64,000 bases of DNA, taken from contig JABDLJ010000033.1 of NCBI GenBank assembly GCA_013003075.1, forward strand, positions 32,925 to 96,924, in the 5' to 3' direction. The notes beneath the pieces are model-generated. The model did no database searches. It saw only the letters and a list, made by a program, of their open reading frames with translations, and was not told the origin of the DNA. This DNA is from Paracoccaceae bacterium. GTDB taxonomy: Bacteria; Pseudomonadota; Alphaproteobacteria; Rhodobacterales; Rhodobacteraceae. Shown here one piece after another: positions 33,165 through 40,834 of the stretch (within the stretch, counting starts at the first letter, position 1; every line of letters starts with the position of its first letter). Position numbers and translations under genes: made by a program.

Positions 33165-33791
33165 TCAGTAGCCCTCCTCAGGGTGATTGAAATCGTCCTC
33201 TTCCTCGCGCACCGTGAAGTCTTCCCCGCCCGGGGCGGGTTCGGTCGACCGTGGCACAACGGTTTTCTGGAACAGCATGTTCATGAAGACGAACATCGGC
33301 TTCGTCTTCAGCACCAAAGCCCGCGCCGGCTTGGTGTCGGAGGCATTGAAGTGCTGGTGAACGCAGTTGTTGTGGACGATTGCGACGTCGCCCGCTTTCC
33401 AGTCGTAGCGGGTCTCGTCATGAATCTCGTAGCCTTCGCCATCGAGGATGTAGAACGCAGCCTCGTTGACGTGGCCGTGCTTCTGACTTCGGCCCCCCGG
33501 CCCGTACTCTTCGAGGTGCAGATGGAACAACTGACTGATGCCATCTTTCGGCTCGACATAGTGGCGCGAATAGGCCTGCGGCCCATCGACGAACTTGATC
33601 TCGCGCGCCTTGCGGACCCGCGGCACAGAGCGCAGACGCTCAAGCTCGTGGGTCAGGTTGTATTCGCCCTGAACGGCCCGCACGAAGATGCGGTCCTTCT
33701 GGCTATGATAGTAGCCCGCCGGTGCGGCATCTGTGTCCGCCGCGGGTGCCTGTTCAGCGGCGTCAGAGGCGTCTTCTGTCTTCTTGTCCAT
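33165..33791 (-). CDS. Small cupin protein 4 (first member of cupin pair B)
   Basis: The 208-residue single-cupin protein has an acidic, low-complexity N-terminus. Metal ligands are in KHGHVNEAAFYIL and CVHQHFNASD. It is paralogous to the protein at 9372-9947, including the FMNMLFQK C-terminal segment. It has a strong GGAGG site. It leads a minus-strand unit with cupin 3 and EamA, in the same order as cupin pair A. Operator copy 6 lies 52 bases upstream. Confidence 0.8.
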   Translation of the reverse strand: MDKKTEDASDAAEQAPAADTDAAPAGYYHSQKDRIFVRAVQGEYNLTHELERLRSVPRVRKAREIKFVDGPQAYSRHYVEPKDGISQLFHLHLEEYGPGGRSQKHGHVNEAAFYILDGEGYEIHDETRYDWKAGDVAIVHNNCVHQHFNASDTKPARALVLKTKPMFVFMNMLFQKTVVPRSTEPAPGGEDFTVREEEDDFNHPEEGY

Positions 33792-33842
33792 GTCGGTTTC
33801 CTCCCATATCGGGATCTAGCAGAATAGCACCTGCAGAACAAC

Positions 33843-33859
33843 ATTCCTCTATGCGGAAC
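33843..33859. promoter_or_regulatory. Putative IclR-type operator, copy 6
   Basis: ATTCC-TCTATGC-GGAAC lies in the divergent gap between cupin pair B (minus) and the Rieske ferredoxin (plus). Read on the other strand it is GTTCC-GCATAGA-GGAAT, with the same spacer as copy 3. Confidence 0.68.
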
Positions 33860-33930
33860 AATGGCCTTTCCGGGGTTTTCCCGCCGGATGCCTCCGCTAC
33901 ATCTTGCCTGTCTCACAATAGAGGGGCCCC

Positions 33931-34251
33931 ATGACCGATACATCAAACCTGATCGAACTTTGCGCCAAGGACGATGTGCCCGAAGGCGATGTCATCATGG
34001 TCGAACATGACGACCTCGAACTCGCCGTCTACCATGTCGAAGGCGCATTCTACGTCACCGACAACGCCTGCACGCACGGGCCGGGCGAGCTGTCCGAAGG
34101 GTACCTGGAAGGCCATGTCATTGAATGCGACTTCCATCAGGGCAAGTTCGATATCCGCGACGGCACTATCGTGGCGCCGCCCTGTATCGAAGAGCTGAAG
34201 ACCTACAAGGTCGTGCCCCACGACACCGCTGTGGTGATCGAGGCCTCCTGA
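33931..34251 (+). CDS. Rieske-type ferredoxin
   Basis: The 106-residue protein has a Rieske [2Fe-2S] site, Cys47-His49 and Cys66-His69 (CTHG...CDFH), and no signal peptide. Small Rieske ferredoxins carry electrons between a reductase and a ring-hydroxylating oxygenase. It has a GAGGGG site. It is monocistronic, ending 7 bases from the convergent methyltransferase stop. It may serve the Rieske oxygenase at 16862-18148, although that enzyme's reductase already has its own ferredoxin domain. Confidence 0.9.
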   Translation: MTDTSNLIELCAKDDVPEGDVIMVEHDDLELAVYHVEGAFYVTDNACTHGPGELSEGYLEGHVIECDFHQGKFDIRDGTIVAPPCIEELKTYKVVPHDTAVVIEAS

Positions 34252-34258
34252 CGATACC

Positions 34259-34864
34259 TCATCGCCGCGCGACCAGATCGACCAGCGCCGACATGCCGCT
34301 GTGTCCCGGGCCCTCCGATATTGTCGCGTCGTAGGCCGTGACCTCCAATTCCGAGAAATCCGCGAAAGCCGTGCGCAATAGGTCCTCGGTATAAAGGTTC
34401 TGAAGGGCTTTGGGCCCGCCGGTGCCATAGCCAAGCTGCCTGGGGCCGTAGCCTTCGATCAGCACAAGGCCCCCCGGACGCACTGTCTTGCCGATACCTT
34501 CGAAGACCGCGGATCGCTCGGGCGGCGTCAGGAACTGAAAGAATATCCCCACCACGGCGTCGAAAGCATCGGGTGTCCAGTCACGGGTGCGGATGTCGGA
34601 CAATTCCCACTCCAGCGCCGCGCCGCGTTCGGCCGCAAGCGCCCGAGCCTTGGCCTGCCCTTTAGGCGAAAAGTCCTGCGCGGTGACGCGAAACCCCTGC
34701 TCTGCAAGCCAGACCCCGTTTCGCCCTTCGCCATCCGCAAGTGACAGAACGCAAGCTCCGGGCGGGATCCGGGCAGCCGTTCGGGCAAGAAACGCGTTGG
34801 GCGCGGTCCCGAAGACGTAATGCTCTGCCGCAAAGCGGGTTTCCCAGCGCGCAAGGTCGCTCAT
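34259..34864 (-). CDS. SAM-dependent methyltransferase (TehB-like)
   Basis: The 201-residue class I methyltransferase has a modified SAM-binding loop, VLSLADGEGRNGVWLAEQG near residue 40, followed by VTAQDFSPKG and an FFQFLTPPER segment. It is coupled by an ATGA overlap to the TTT permease gene and is last in that operon. The SAM-binding fold is clear. The methyl acceptor is unknown; a small toxic oxyanion or thiol, or a carboxylate, is possible. Confidence 0.83.
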   Translation of the reverse strand: MSDLARWETRFAAEHYVFGTAPNAFLARTAARIPPGACVLSLADGEGRNGVWLAEQGFRVTAQDFSPKGQAKARALAAERGAALEWELSDIRTRDWTPDAFDAVVGIFFQFLTPPERSAVFEGIGKTVRPGGLVLIEGYGPRQLGYGTGGPKALQNLYTEDLLRTAFADFSELEVTAYDATISEGPGHSGMSALVDLVARR

Positions 34865-36381
34865 TCGCCTGGCCGCGCCCGGCGGCGGCGCGCCGGAAGG
34901 CTGCGCATTGCCGGCAAGAGGAACGTTATGACGATCGCGACGATCAGAATGATCGAAATCGGGCGGCCGAACATGTACTCGATCACCTGCCCATCCGAAA
35001 TCAGCCTGATCTGGTGGAAGGACCGCTCGGCCGTCTCGCCAAGCACCAGGGCGATGACGAGCGTAAGGCGCGGATAATCGAAACGGATCATCAGGTATCC
35101 CAGGATACCCATAAGCACGCTCAGCAGGACATCGGCCATTCGGCCTTCAAGAACGTATACGCCCGTCAAAGACAGCGTGACGACCACCGGCACGACAATA
35201 TTCACATCGATCCGGGTGATCAGAACCAGCACCCGAGAAAACAGCAGACCGATGATCGACGCGCCGACCGCCGATACCGTCAGCGCAACGATCAGGCCGT
35301 AGACCTCGCGCTCGTGTTGCAGCAGGATCGTCGGCCCAGGTTCCATCCCGTGCAGCACAAGTATCGCAAGGAAGATGGCGGTTTCCGCGCTTCCGGGAAT
35401 GCCGAAGGCAACGGTCGGGATCAGCGATCCGCCGTCCTTGGCGTTGTTGGCCGCTTCCGGCGCGATCACGCCCTTGATGTTGCCGGTGCCGAAGGTGTCC
35501 CTGTCCTTCGCCGTCTGCGCGGTCGAGGAATAGCTCAGAAATGCCGCGACGGTGCCGCCAAGGCCGGGTACCGCGCCGATCACCGTACCGATGACCGACC
35601 CGCGGATCAGCACCGTCCAATGGCGGAAGACCGACAGGATCCCGGCGCCGACCCCGGTGATTTTCATCTTCGGCGCCACCTCCCCGCCGTCTTCCGCGAC
35701 CGACCCGCCCTTGAGCGCAAGTTCGATCATCTGACTGATCGCGAACAGCCCGGTCAACGCCGGCACCAGCGGGATGCCGTCCCACAAATAGTCGATGCCC
35801 GCCGTGAACCGCGTGTCGCCGGTAAACTGGTTGGCGCCCGTGAACGCCAGCAAAAGCCCGATACAGGCCGCGACCAGCCCGCGCAGAAGCTTGCCCTTCA
35901 CCGATACCGCGATGGCCGCAAGGCCCAGGATGGTGAGCAAAAAGAACTCCGAAGAGCCAAAGCTCAGAACCACGTCGCGCGCGATCGGAATGAACAGCAG
36001 AAGAGTGAAAAGCCCGATCAGCCCGCCAAGCGCGGATGCGGTCGCGGCCGCGCCGATCGCCATCCCGGCCTTGCCCTGCCGCGCCAGCGGATAGCCATCG
36101 AAGGTCGTGGCGGCATTCGGCGCGGTGCCCGGCGTGTTGAGCAGGATCGCCGAGATCGAGCCGCCGAATGACGTGGCGCCCATGACGCCGCCGGCCAGGT
36201 ACATCGCATCGAGCGGCTCAAGTGTGTATGTGACAGGGATCAGCAGGGCAAGCGCGGTGGTGCCGCCCAGACCCGGGATCACCCCGAATGTCAGGCCAAG
36301 CATGACGCCGGTCATCAGATACAAGAGGCTTCCGCCATTCAGGACGGCGAAAAAAGCTGCGATCAGCGCTTCAAGCCCCAT
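34861..36381 (-). CDS. tctA: TTT transporter large permease (TctA family) 2
   Basis: The 506-residue inner-membrane protein has TctA glycine motifs (FGVIPGLGGTTALAL near residue 32; GAVPGLGGTVAAF mid-protein) and APEAANNAKDGGSLIPT. With the TctB and TctC encoded just upstream it completes transporter 2. It is 57 bases after tctC, with a GC-rich spacer likely to fold. Confidence 0.93.
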   Translation of the reverse strand: MGLEALIAAFFAVLNGGSLLYLMTGVMLGLTFGVIPGLGGTTALALLIPVTYTLEPLDAMYLAGGVMGATSFGGSISAILLNTPGTAPNAATTFDGYPLARQGKAGMAIGAAATASALGGLIGLFTLLLFIPIARDVVLSFGSSEFFLLTILGLAAIAVSVKGKLLRGLVAACIGLLLAFTGANQFTGDTRFTAGIDYLWDGIPLVPALTGLFAISQMIELALKGGSVAEDGGEVAPKMKITGVGAGILSVFRHWTVLIRGSVIGTVIGAVPGLGGTVAAFLSYSSTAQTAKDRDTFGTGNIKGVIAPEAANNAKDGGSLIPTVAFGIPGSAETAIFLAILVLHGMEPGPTILLQHEREVYGLIVALTVSAVGASIIGLLFSRVLVLITRIDVNIVVPVVVTLSLTGVYVLEGRMADVLLSVLMGILGYLMIRFDYPRLTLVIALVLGETAERSFHQIRLISDGQVIEYMFGRPISIILIVAIVITFLLPAMRSLPARRRRARPGE

Positions 36382-36438
36382 GTTCTCTCCCGGATATGGT
36401 CGGCGCCGCCCGGGGACGGGGGGCGCCCGGTCTCGCGC

Positions 36439-37398
36439 CTACTGAGAGGCTCCGACGATATCGGCGTATTGCGCGTAGAAGGTCTTCAAGTCCTCCATCA
36501 TCGCGGACGTCTCCGCCGCGTCCATGAATTCAAGGTCAACCCCCGCGCCTTCGGCCCATGAGGTGACCGCATCGCTGTCGCTGGCGGCACGCAGGCCCTC
36601 CTCGATCGCGGAAACCACGTCGGCAGGAATGCCCGGAGGACCACCGATCACCCGGTTCAGGGTGAACTTGGCAAGTTCCGGGTGGCCGATATCAACAGCA
36701 GTTGCCACGCCATCCACCAGTTCCGCATCCGACAAGGTCAGGATCAGCTTCAAATCGCCCGACCCGCTGCCCTCAAGGTAGCGCGCGAGCGATGAGATCG
36801 GCTTGATCGTGGCGTCGGTTTCGCCGCTGATCACCGCGATCATCGCATCGTTCGATCCGGCATAGCCGGTCACGTCCACGATGTCGCAACCGAGGATCGA
36901 CATCGAGATGCGCGTGGTGACAGAGGCAGTCGAAGTCGCACCGGTATCGGAGAACTTGACCGGGGCGTCGCCCGCGCAGAGATCCTCTACCGAGTTGATC
37001 GGGCTGTCGGCCTTGACCGCAAGCGCATAGCGCGCGACGGCGAGGTTGGCGATCCATGTGACCTCGTCCAGCGCGAAGCCTTGATCGCGTCCCGTTACCT
37101 CGTTCACGGTCAGGCCCGGAATGTTGTAGATGCCGATGGTATAGCCATCCGGATCTGACCGGTGCACCGACTGCCCGCCGCGCGATCCGCCCGCGCCCGA
37201 GATGTTTTCGGGCACGACGGTCGTGCCCATCGCCTCTTCCAGTGCCGGCGCGAACTGTCGCACGATCGTATCGAAACCGCCCCCCGGGCTGTAGGGGATG
37301 ACAAAGGTTATGTTGTCATCGGCCGGAAAATCCGCCAGCGCTGCGCCCCCGGTCATGAGAGCGACAGCGGCAAGGCCCGTCGCAACGAAGTTTTTCAT
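36439..37398 (-). CDS. tctC: TTT substrate-binding protein (TctC family) 2
   Basis: The 319-residue protein has a Sec signal peptide (cleavage near residue 22, ...GAALADF) and TctC landmarks IPYSPGGGFDTIVR near 33 and ENISGAGGSRGGQSV near 63. It has ordinary family length, without the tail seen in copy 1. It binds a carboxylate in the periplasm and feeds the adjacent TctA/TctB. It has a strong GGAGG site. Confidence 0.92.
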   Translation of the reverse strand: MKNFVATGLAAVALMTGGAALADFPADDNITFVIPYSPGGGFDTIVRQFAPALEEAMGTTVVPENISGAGGSRGGQSVHRSDPDGYTIGIYNIPGLTVNEVTGRDQGFALDEVTWIANLAVARYALAVKADSPINSVEDLCAGDAPVKFSDTGATSTASVTTRISMSILGCDIVDVTGYAGSNDAMIAVISGETDATIKPISSLARYLEGSGSGDLKLILTLSDAELVDGVATAVDIGHPELAKFTLNRVIGGPPGIPADVVSAIEEGLRAASDSDAVTSWAEGAGVDLEFMDAAETSAMMEDLKTFYAQYADIVGASQ

Positions 37399-37431
37399 GG
37401 TCCATTTCCTCCCTGAGTTATCATTTATACG

Positions 37432-37950
37432 CTACCACGCCGAAACGCCGCCGCTGCTAGAAAGCAGACCGCGGTAGAGTTCGTAGTCCAGCGCCCATTC
37501 GAATACGGCAAACTGGAATCCCAGCACGCCGAGACCGACGATCGCGGCCACTGCAAGCGTGCGCTTGCCCCGCAGGCGCACGAACGCCGCAGCAAAGATC
37601 GGTGAGGCCGCAAGGATGCCGACCGTCGCCATGAGAGCGAAGGCAAGTGCGATCCAGCCGACGCATTCCGCCTGATTGGCAAAACTGGGATTGTGCATCA
37701 TCTCGCGGCGCCGGAATTCGGCCCCGCCAATGGTCGTGACCGCATCCGCTCCGGGCAGGCCCGACCGGCTCCACAGATCAAGAAACGTCAGGGCGATCAT
37801 CGCGCTTGCCACCATCACCGGGAACCGCGCGGCGACTGGCGGATACCCCCACGAGACGGCAAGCATGACGCAGGCGAAGACCAAAAGCACAACTGCCGGC
37901 CAGATCGAAGTGACCGCTGCGGGGGCTTTTGTGCTCTCGGTGTCCAGCAT
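37432..37950 (-). CDS. tctB: TTT transporter small membrane subunit (TctB family) 2
   Basis: The 172-residue inner-membrane protein has four helices and ends with the TctB-like FEWALDYELYRGLL segment. It lies between EutA-B and tctC2 in a minus-strand operon, 2 bases after the eutA stop. Close packing ties uptake to the EutA/bicupin module. Confidence 0.88.
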   Translation of the reverse strand: MLDTESTKAPAAVTSIWPAVVLLVFACVMLAVSWGYPPVAARFPVMVASAMIALTFLDLWSRSGLPGADAVTTIGGAEFRRREMMHNPSFANQAECVGWIALAFALMATVGILAASPIFAAAFVRLRGKRTLAVAAIVGLGVLGFQFAVFEWALDYELYRGLLSSSGGVSAW

Positions 37951-37952
37951 CG

Positions 37953-39437
37953 CTATTCCGTCGGAAACAACAATGATTTGATCACGACCGGCGTCGCACC
38001 CGTTGCACGAAGGACTTCACCGATGTCGATGAAATCGAACTCCGACAACGCGATCCCGTCAATGGAAATGATCGCTCCGGGCACATTCTCGGCGCTGCGG
38101 CACTGCATTCCGATCAGACCGCCGACATCCCCATCCATAACGATCACCAGCGGATGCCCGGCATCGAGAACCGGCCGCAATCCCGCAACTAGGCCGCGGC
38201 CCAGCGCCGACAGACGGGCGTAGCTGGCACTGCCCGTCCAGGTCAGGGCGACGGCAACAGGCGCATGGCCATCCTGCAGATCGAGACGCGCAAGCGCGTC
38301 CGTAACACGCGCCGCGACCGCTTCTGGATCGATCTCGTCGGCCAGCGTAAGCGCCGGTGCGATCACCGCGATATTGCGCAGCGGCAGCGCTTCGACCGGG
38401 TCAAGGAAAATCGTCGAGCCGGAAACCTGCACGGTGTATTGCGACGCGCCGACAACGGTTGCACGGATACCCTGCCGCGCCGGCGTTATCGTCGCGCCCA
38501 AGGCGGCAAGCTCTGCCCTGAGGGCCTGTGCCAGTTCCGGCCCCAGATCGCCGGTTTCACGGCCGCCATCGCCGGTGAAGAACTCCGACACGCCGCCCGA
38601 GACGACCACCGTCGTCGGCGCGGCGGCCTTGCCGAGCGGCGGCAGCCGCATGTAGCCCTCTGCCATCTCACCTCGGATCACCGTGGCGATGGTGCGCGCC
38701 ATTTGCCGTGCGGTTGCCTCACGCGCCTCGCGGCCCAGCGCATCACCAGAACGCGCCGATATTCCCGCAGCCTCCAGGTGCCGGACGCCGTAGGGTTCAA
38801 GCCGCTCGATACGCCCGGTCTCGTCCAGCACCACGAGGCGCGCGCCGGCGTCCAGGGCGGTCCGCGCCGTGATCTGGCCACCTTCGCACAGCGCGATCTT
38901 CGTGGTCCCGCCGCCGACATCGACATTGAGCACCCGGCCTTGGTCTTCCGACAAGGCCGCCGCGCCCGACCCATGCGCGGCCATCAGCGTCTCCAGCGCA
39001 TCGCCAGCGCTGACGGATACGAATTTGCCCGCCTCGGCGGCGAAGATCTCGCCGATCGCCCACGCGTTGCTGCGCCGTGCCGCGACCCCGGTCAGGATCA
39101 GCGCGCCGGTGTCGATGTCGGCCGGCGTGATACCCGCGCTCTGGTACTGCCGCTCGATGAAGGCGCCCAGAGCATCCGCGTCGATGGTGTCTTCCTCGGC
39201 GTAGGGTGTCAGCAGGATGTCAGAGGCAAACGTCACCTCGCGCCCGGTGACGACATACTGGGTGTCGAGCCGTTCCAGCGTGATCCGGGACACAAGAAGA
39301 TGCGATGTCGACGACCCGATATCAACGCCGACGCTGGTCAGCTCGATCTGGTCCTCCTCGATCAGCGCGCGCCCCGCACCGGAGAAGTGGATGCGGCCAC
39401 CCGGGTCCAACTCGTCGGGATGCAGCGCCACGTTCAC
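37953..39437 (-). CDS. eutA: EutA-family reactivating factor B
   Basis: The 494-residue ASKHA ATPase has phosphate-1 SVGVDIGSSTSHLLV near residue 36, phosphate-2 NVDVGGGTTKIAL near 173, adenosine loop VVSGGVSEFF near 270 and C-terminal FDFIDIGE...PVVIKSLLFP. It has close-to-usual EutA length and lacks the His-rich tails of copy A. It starts at GTG 39437 with a 4-base overlap with the bicupin B stop, so the two proteins are translationally coupled. No ethanolamine ammonia-lyase genes are nearby. The coupling suggests that the bicupin itself, or an enzyme acting with it, is the reactivase client; this is inference. Confidence 0.86.
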   Translation of the reverse strand: MNVALHPDELDPGGRIHFSGAGRALIEEDQIELTSVGVDIGSSTSHLLVSRITLERLDTQYVVTGREVTFASDILLTPYAEEDTIDADALGAFIERQYQSAGITPADIDTGALILTGVAARRSNAWAIGEIFAAEAGKFVSVSAGDALETLMAAHGSGAAALSEDQGRVLNVDVGGGTTKIALCEGGQITARTALDAGARLVVLDETGRIERLEPYGVRHLEAAGISARSGDALGREAREATARQMARTIATVIRGEMAEGYMRLPPLGKAAAPTTVVVSGGVSEFFTGDGGRETGDLGPELAQALRAELAALGATITPARQGIRATVVGASQYTVQVSGSTIFLDPVEALPLRNIAVIAPALTLADEIDPEAVAARVTDALARLDLQDGHAPVAVALTWTGSASYARLSALGRGLVAGLRPVLDAGHPLVIVMDGDVGGLIGMQCRSAENVPGAIISIDGIALSEFDFIDIGEVLRATGATPVVIKSLLFPTE

Positions 39438-40642
39438 CCGTCCGCCGGCTTTTCGTAAAGCGACGGATCCATGCGGCTCTTCCCACCGTTGGACTGGATA
39501 TGCGCCTCAAACTCGGCCCTCAGTCTGGGGTCCTCCATCCAGTACGGGATCGACGTTCCGCCTTCGGTGACATCCATCGCGGTGTAATCGATCTGCTTGG
39601 CGCCCGGCGGCAGGCCGGTCACGAGTGTCGGATGATTGGGCCCGAACCAGGCGGTCAGCCGGAATGGCTCTGCCGACGAATTGAAATGCTGGTGATACCA
39701 GCGGTCACCTCCGGGTGCCGCCGTGACCATCCCGAATTGCTCGTAATCCACCCGTTCGACCTGATCGCCCTTGCCATCCTTCCACGGGTTCACGCCGCAG
39801 CGCTCTGGCCAGGTGTAGGTGTATCCCTTGCCCTTGATGCAGATCAGGACCGCCGCCGATGTGTGGGCGTGCCCCTTGGAGTATTTCCCGGTCTCGTGCT
39901 GCCCGAGCCAAAGATAGAACTTGTTGCCCGTCATGAACGGCTCGACCCGGCGCCAGCCCGGTGAGCGGCGGTTATCAAGTGGCAGGTCGCAATTGACGAC
40001 ATCGGGGACGAGGTTCGTCCGCCGCATCGCAAGGCCCCTGATCGGGTCGGGTTCGAGATCTTCCTTGTACTTGTAGAAATCATCGGTGCCCGAGAACCGG
40101 CTGTTGAACGCGTAGGGGCAGTTGAACAGAAACTCGTTGTCGCCGACCAGGTTCAGAAGGTTCGGATGGGTCGTTCCTCCGATCAGCAATGCAGGCTCGG
40201 CGGTTGCGTTGACGATCCGATGATAGGCATTCACCGGGATCGAGAACAAAGAGCCCTTCTGCCACTCGAAGACGTGGCGCTGCCCGCCCTCCTCCATCCA
40301 TACCTCGGTGGTGCCGCGACCCTCGGCCACCAGATAGATCTCTTCGTAGAGATGGCGCTCTACGTTCAGCGCCCCGGCGCCCGGCACTTCGACGACATAT
40401 TGGCCCCATTTGCCCTCGGTGCCGTAAAGCTGGATGTAGCTGCCGCGCCCGCCCATCCGGGGCCAGTCGGCCAGTTCCAGATCGCGCACCGTGCGAATGC
40501 CGACACCGCGGAAGATCGGGATGCCTTCGGATTCCATGAATTTGTCGTAGTCCGAAAGCGGCTGGCCGAACTTGCCGAAACCGGCACGTTCCCCCCGTTT
40601 CGGTTCGTGCCAGTGGACCGACCCGTCTAAATCGTGCGGCAT
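39434..40642 (-). CDS. Bicupin protein B
   Basis: The 402-residue protein has two cupin domains. Domain 1 has His97, Glu100/101 and His141. Domain 2 has His258, His260, His317 and His319 (HQHFN), with no Glu in the first motif. It is paralogous to bicupin A by layout and by the shared HQHFN closing motif. ATG 40642 follows GGGGGAG. It heads the operon bicupin-eutA-tctB-tctC-tctA-methyltransferase. It is possibly a metal-dependent ring- or C-C-cleaving oxygenase, or a lyase. The N-terminal 35 residues are not shared with copy A. Confidence 0.82.
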   Translation of the reverse strand: MPHDLDGSVHWHEPKRGERAGFGKFGQPLSDYDKFMESEGIPIFRGVGIRTVRDLELADWPRMGGRGSYIQLYGTEGKWGQYVVEVPGAGALNVERHLYEEIYLVAEGRGTTEVWMEEGGQRHVFEWQKGSLFSIPVNAYHRIVNATAEPALLIGGTTHPNLLNLVGDNEFLFNCPYAFNSRFSGTDDFYKYKEDLEPDPIRGLAMRRTNLVPDVVNCDLPLDNRRSPGWRRVEPFMTGNKFYLWLGQHETGKYSKGHAHTSAAVLICIKGKGYTYTWPERCGVNPWKDGKGDQVERVDYEQFGMVTAAPGGDRWYHQHFNSSAEPFRLTAWFGPNHPTLVTGLPPGAKQIDYTAMDVTEGGTSIPYWMEDPRLRAEFEAHIQSNGGKSRMDPSLYEKPADG

Positions 40643-40720
40643 ACGCGCTTCTCCCCCGGCAGCGTGACTATAAGGAAACATGTCGCACCAAGCCCGCAAG
40701 GTCAATAATCGTGGAATACA

Positions 40721-40737
40721 GTTCCACATCAAGGAAC
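40721..40737. promoter_or_regulatory. Putative IclR-type operator, copy 7 (perfect arms)
   Basis: GTTCC-ACATCAA-GGAAC has perfect arms, between bicupin B (minus) and ThDP enzyme 2 (plus). It overlaps a second dyad, GTGGAA-TACAG-TTCCAC, at 40711-40727. Confidence 0.7.
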
Positions 40738-40834
40738 GACGGGAAAAGCGACGCCGCGTTCGCCGCTCCGGTTTTTGACAGGGCTCCGGCTCGCCAAATA
40801 GGCTTGGGGCGCACGGCGAAACGGGAGACCCGAC

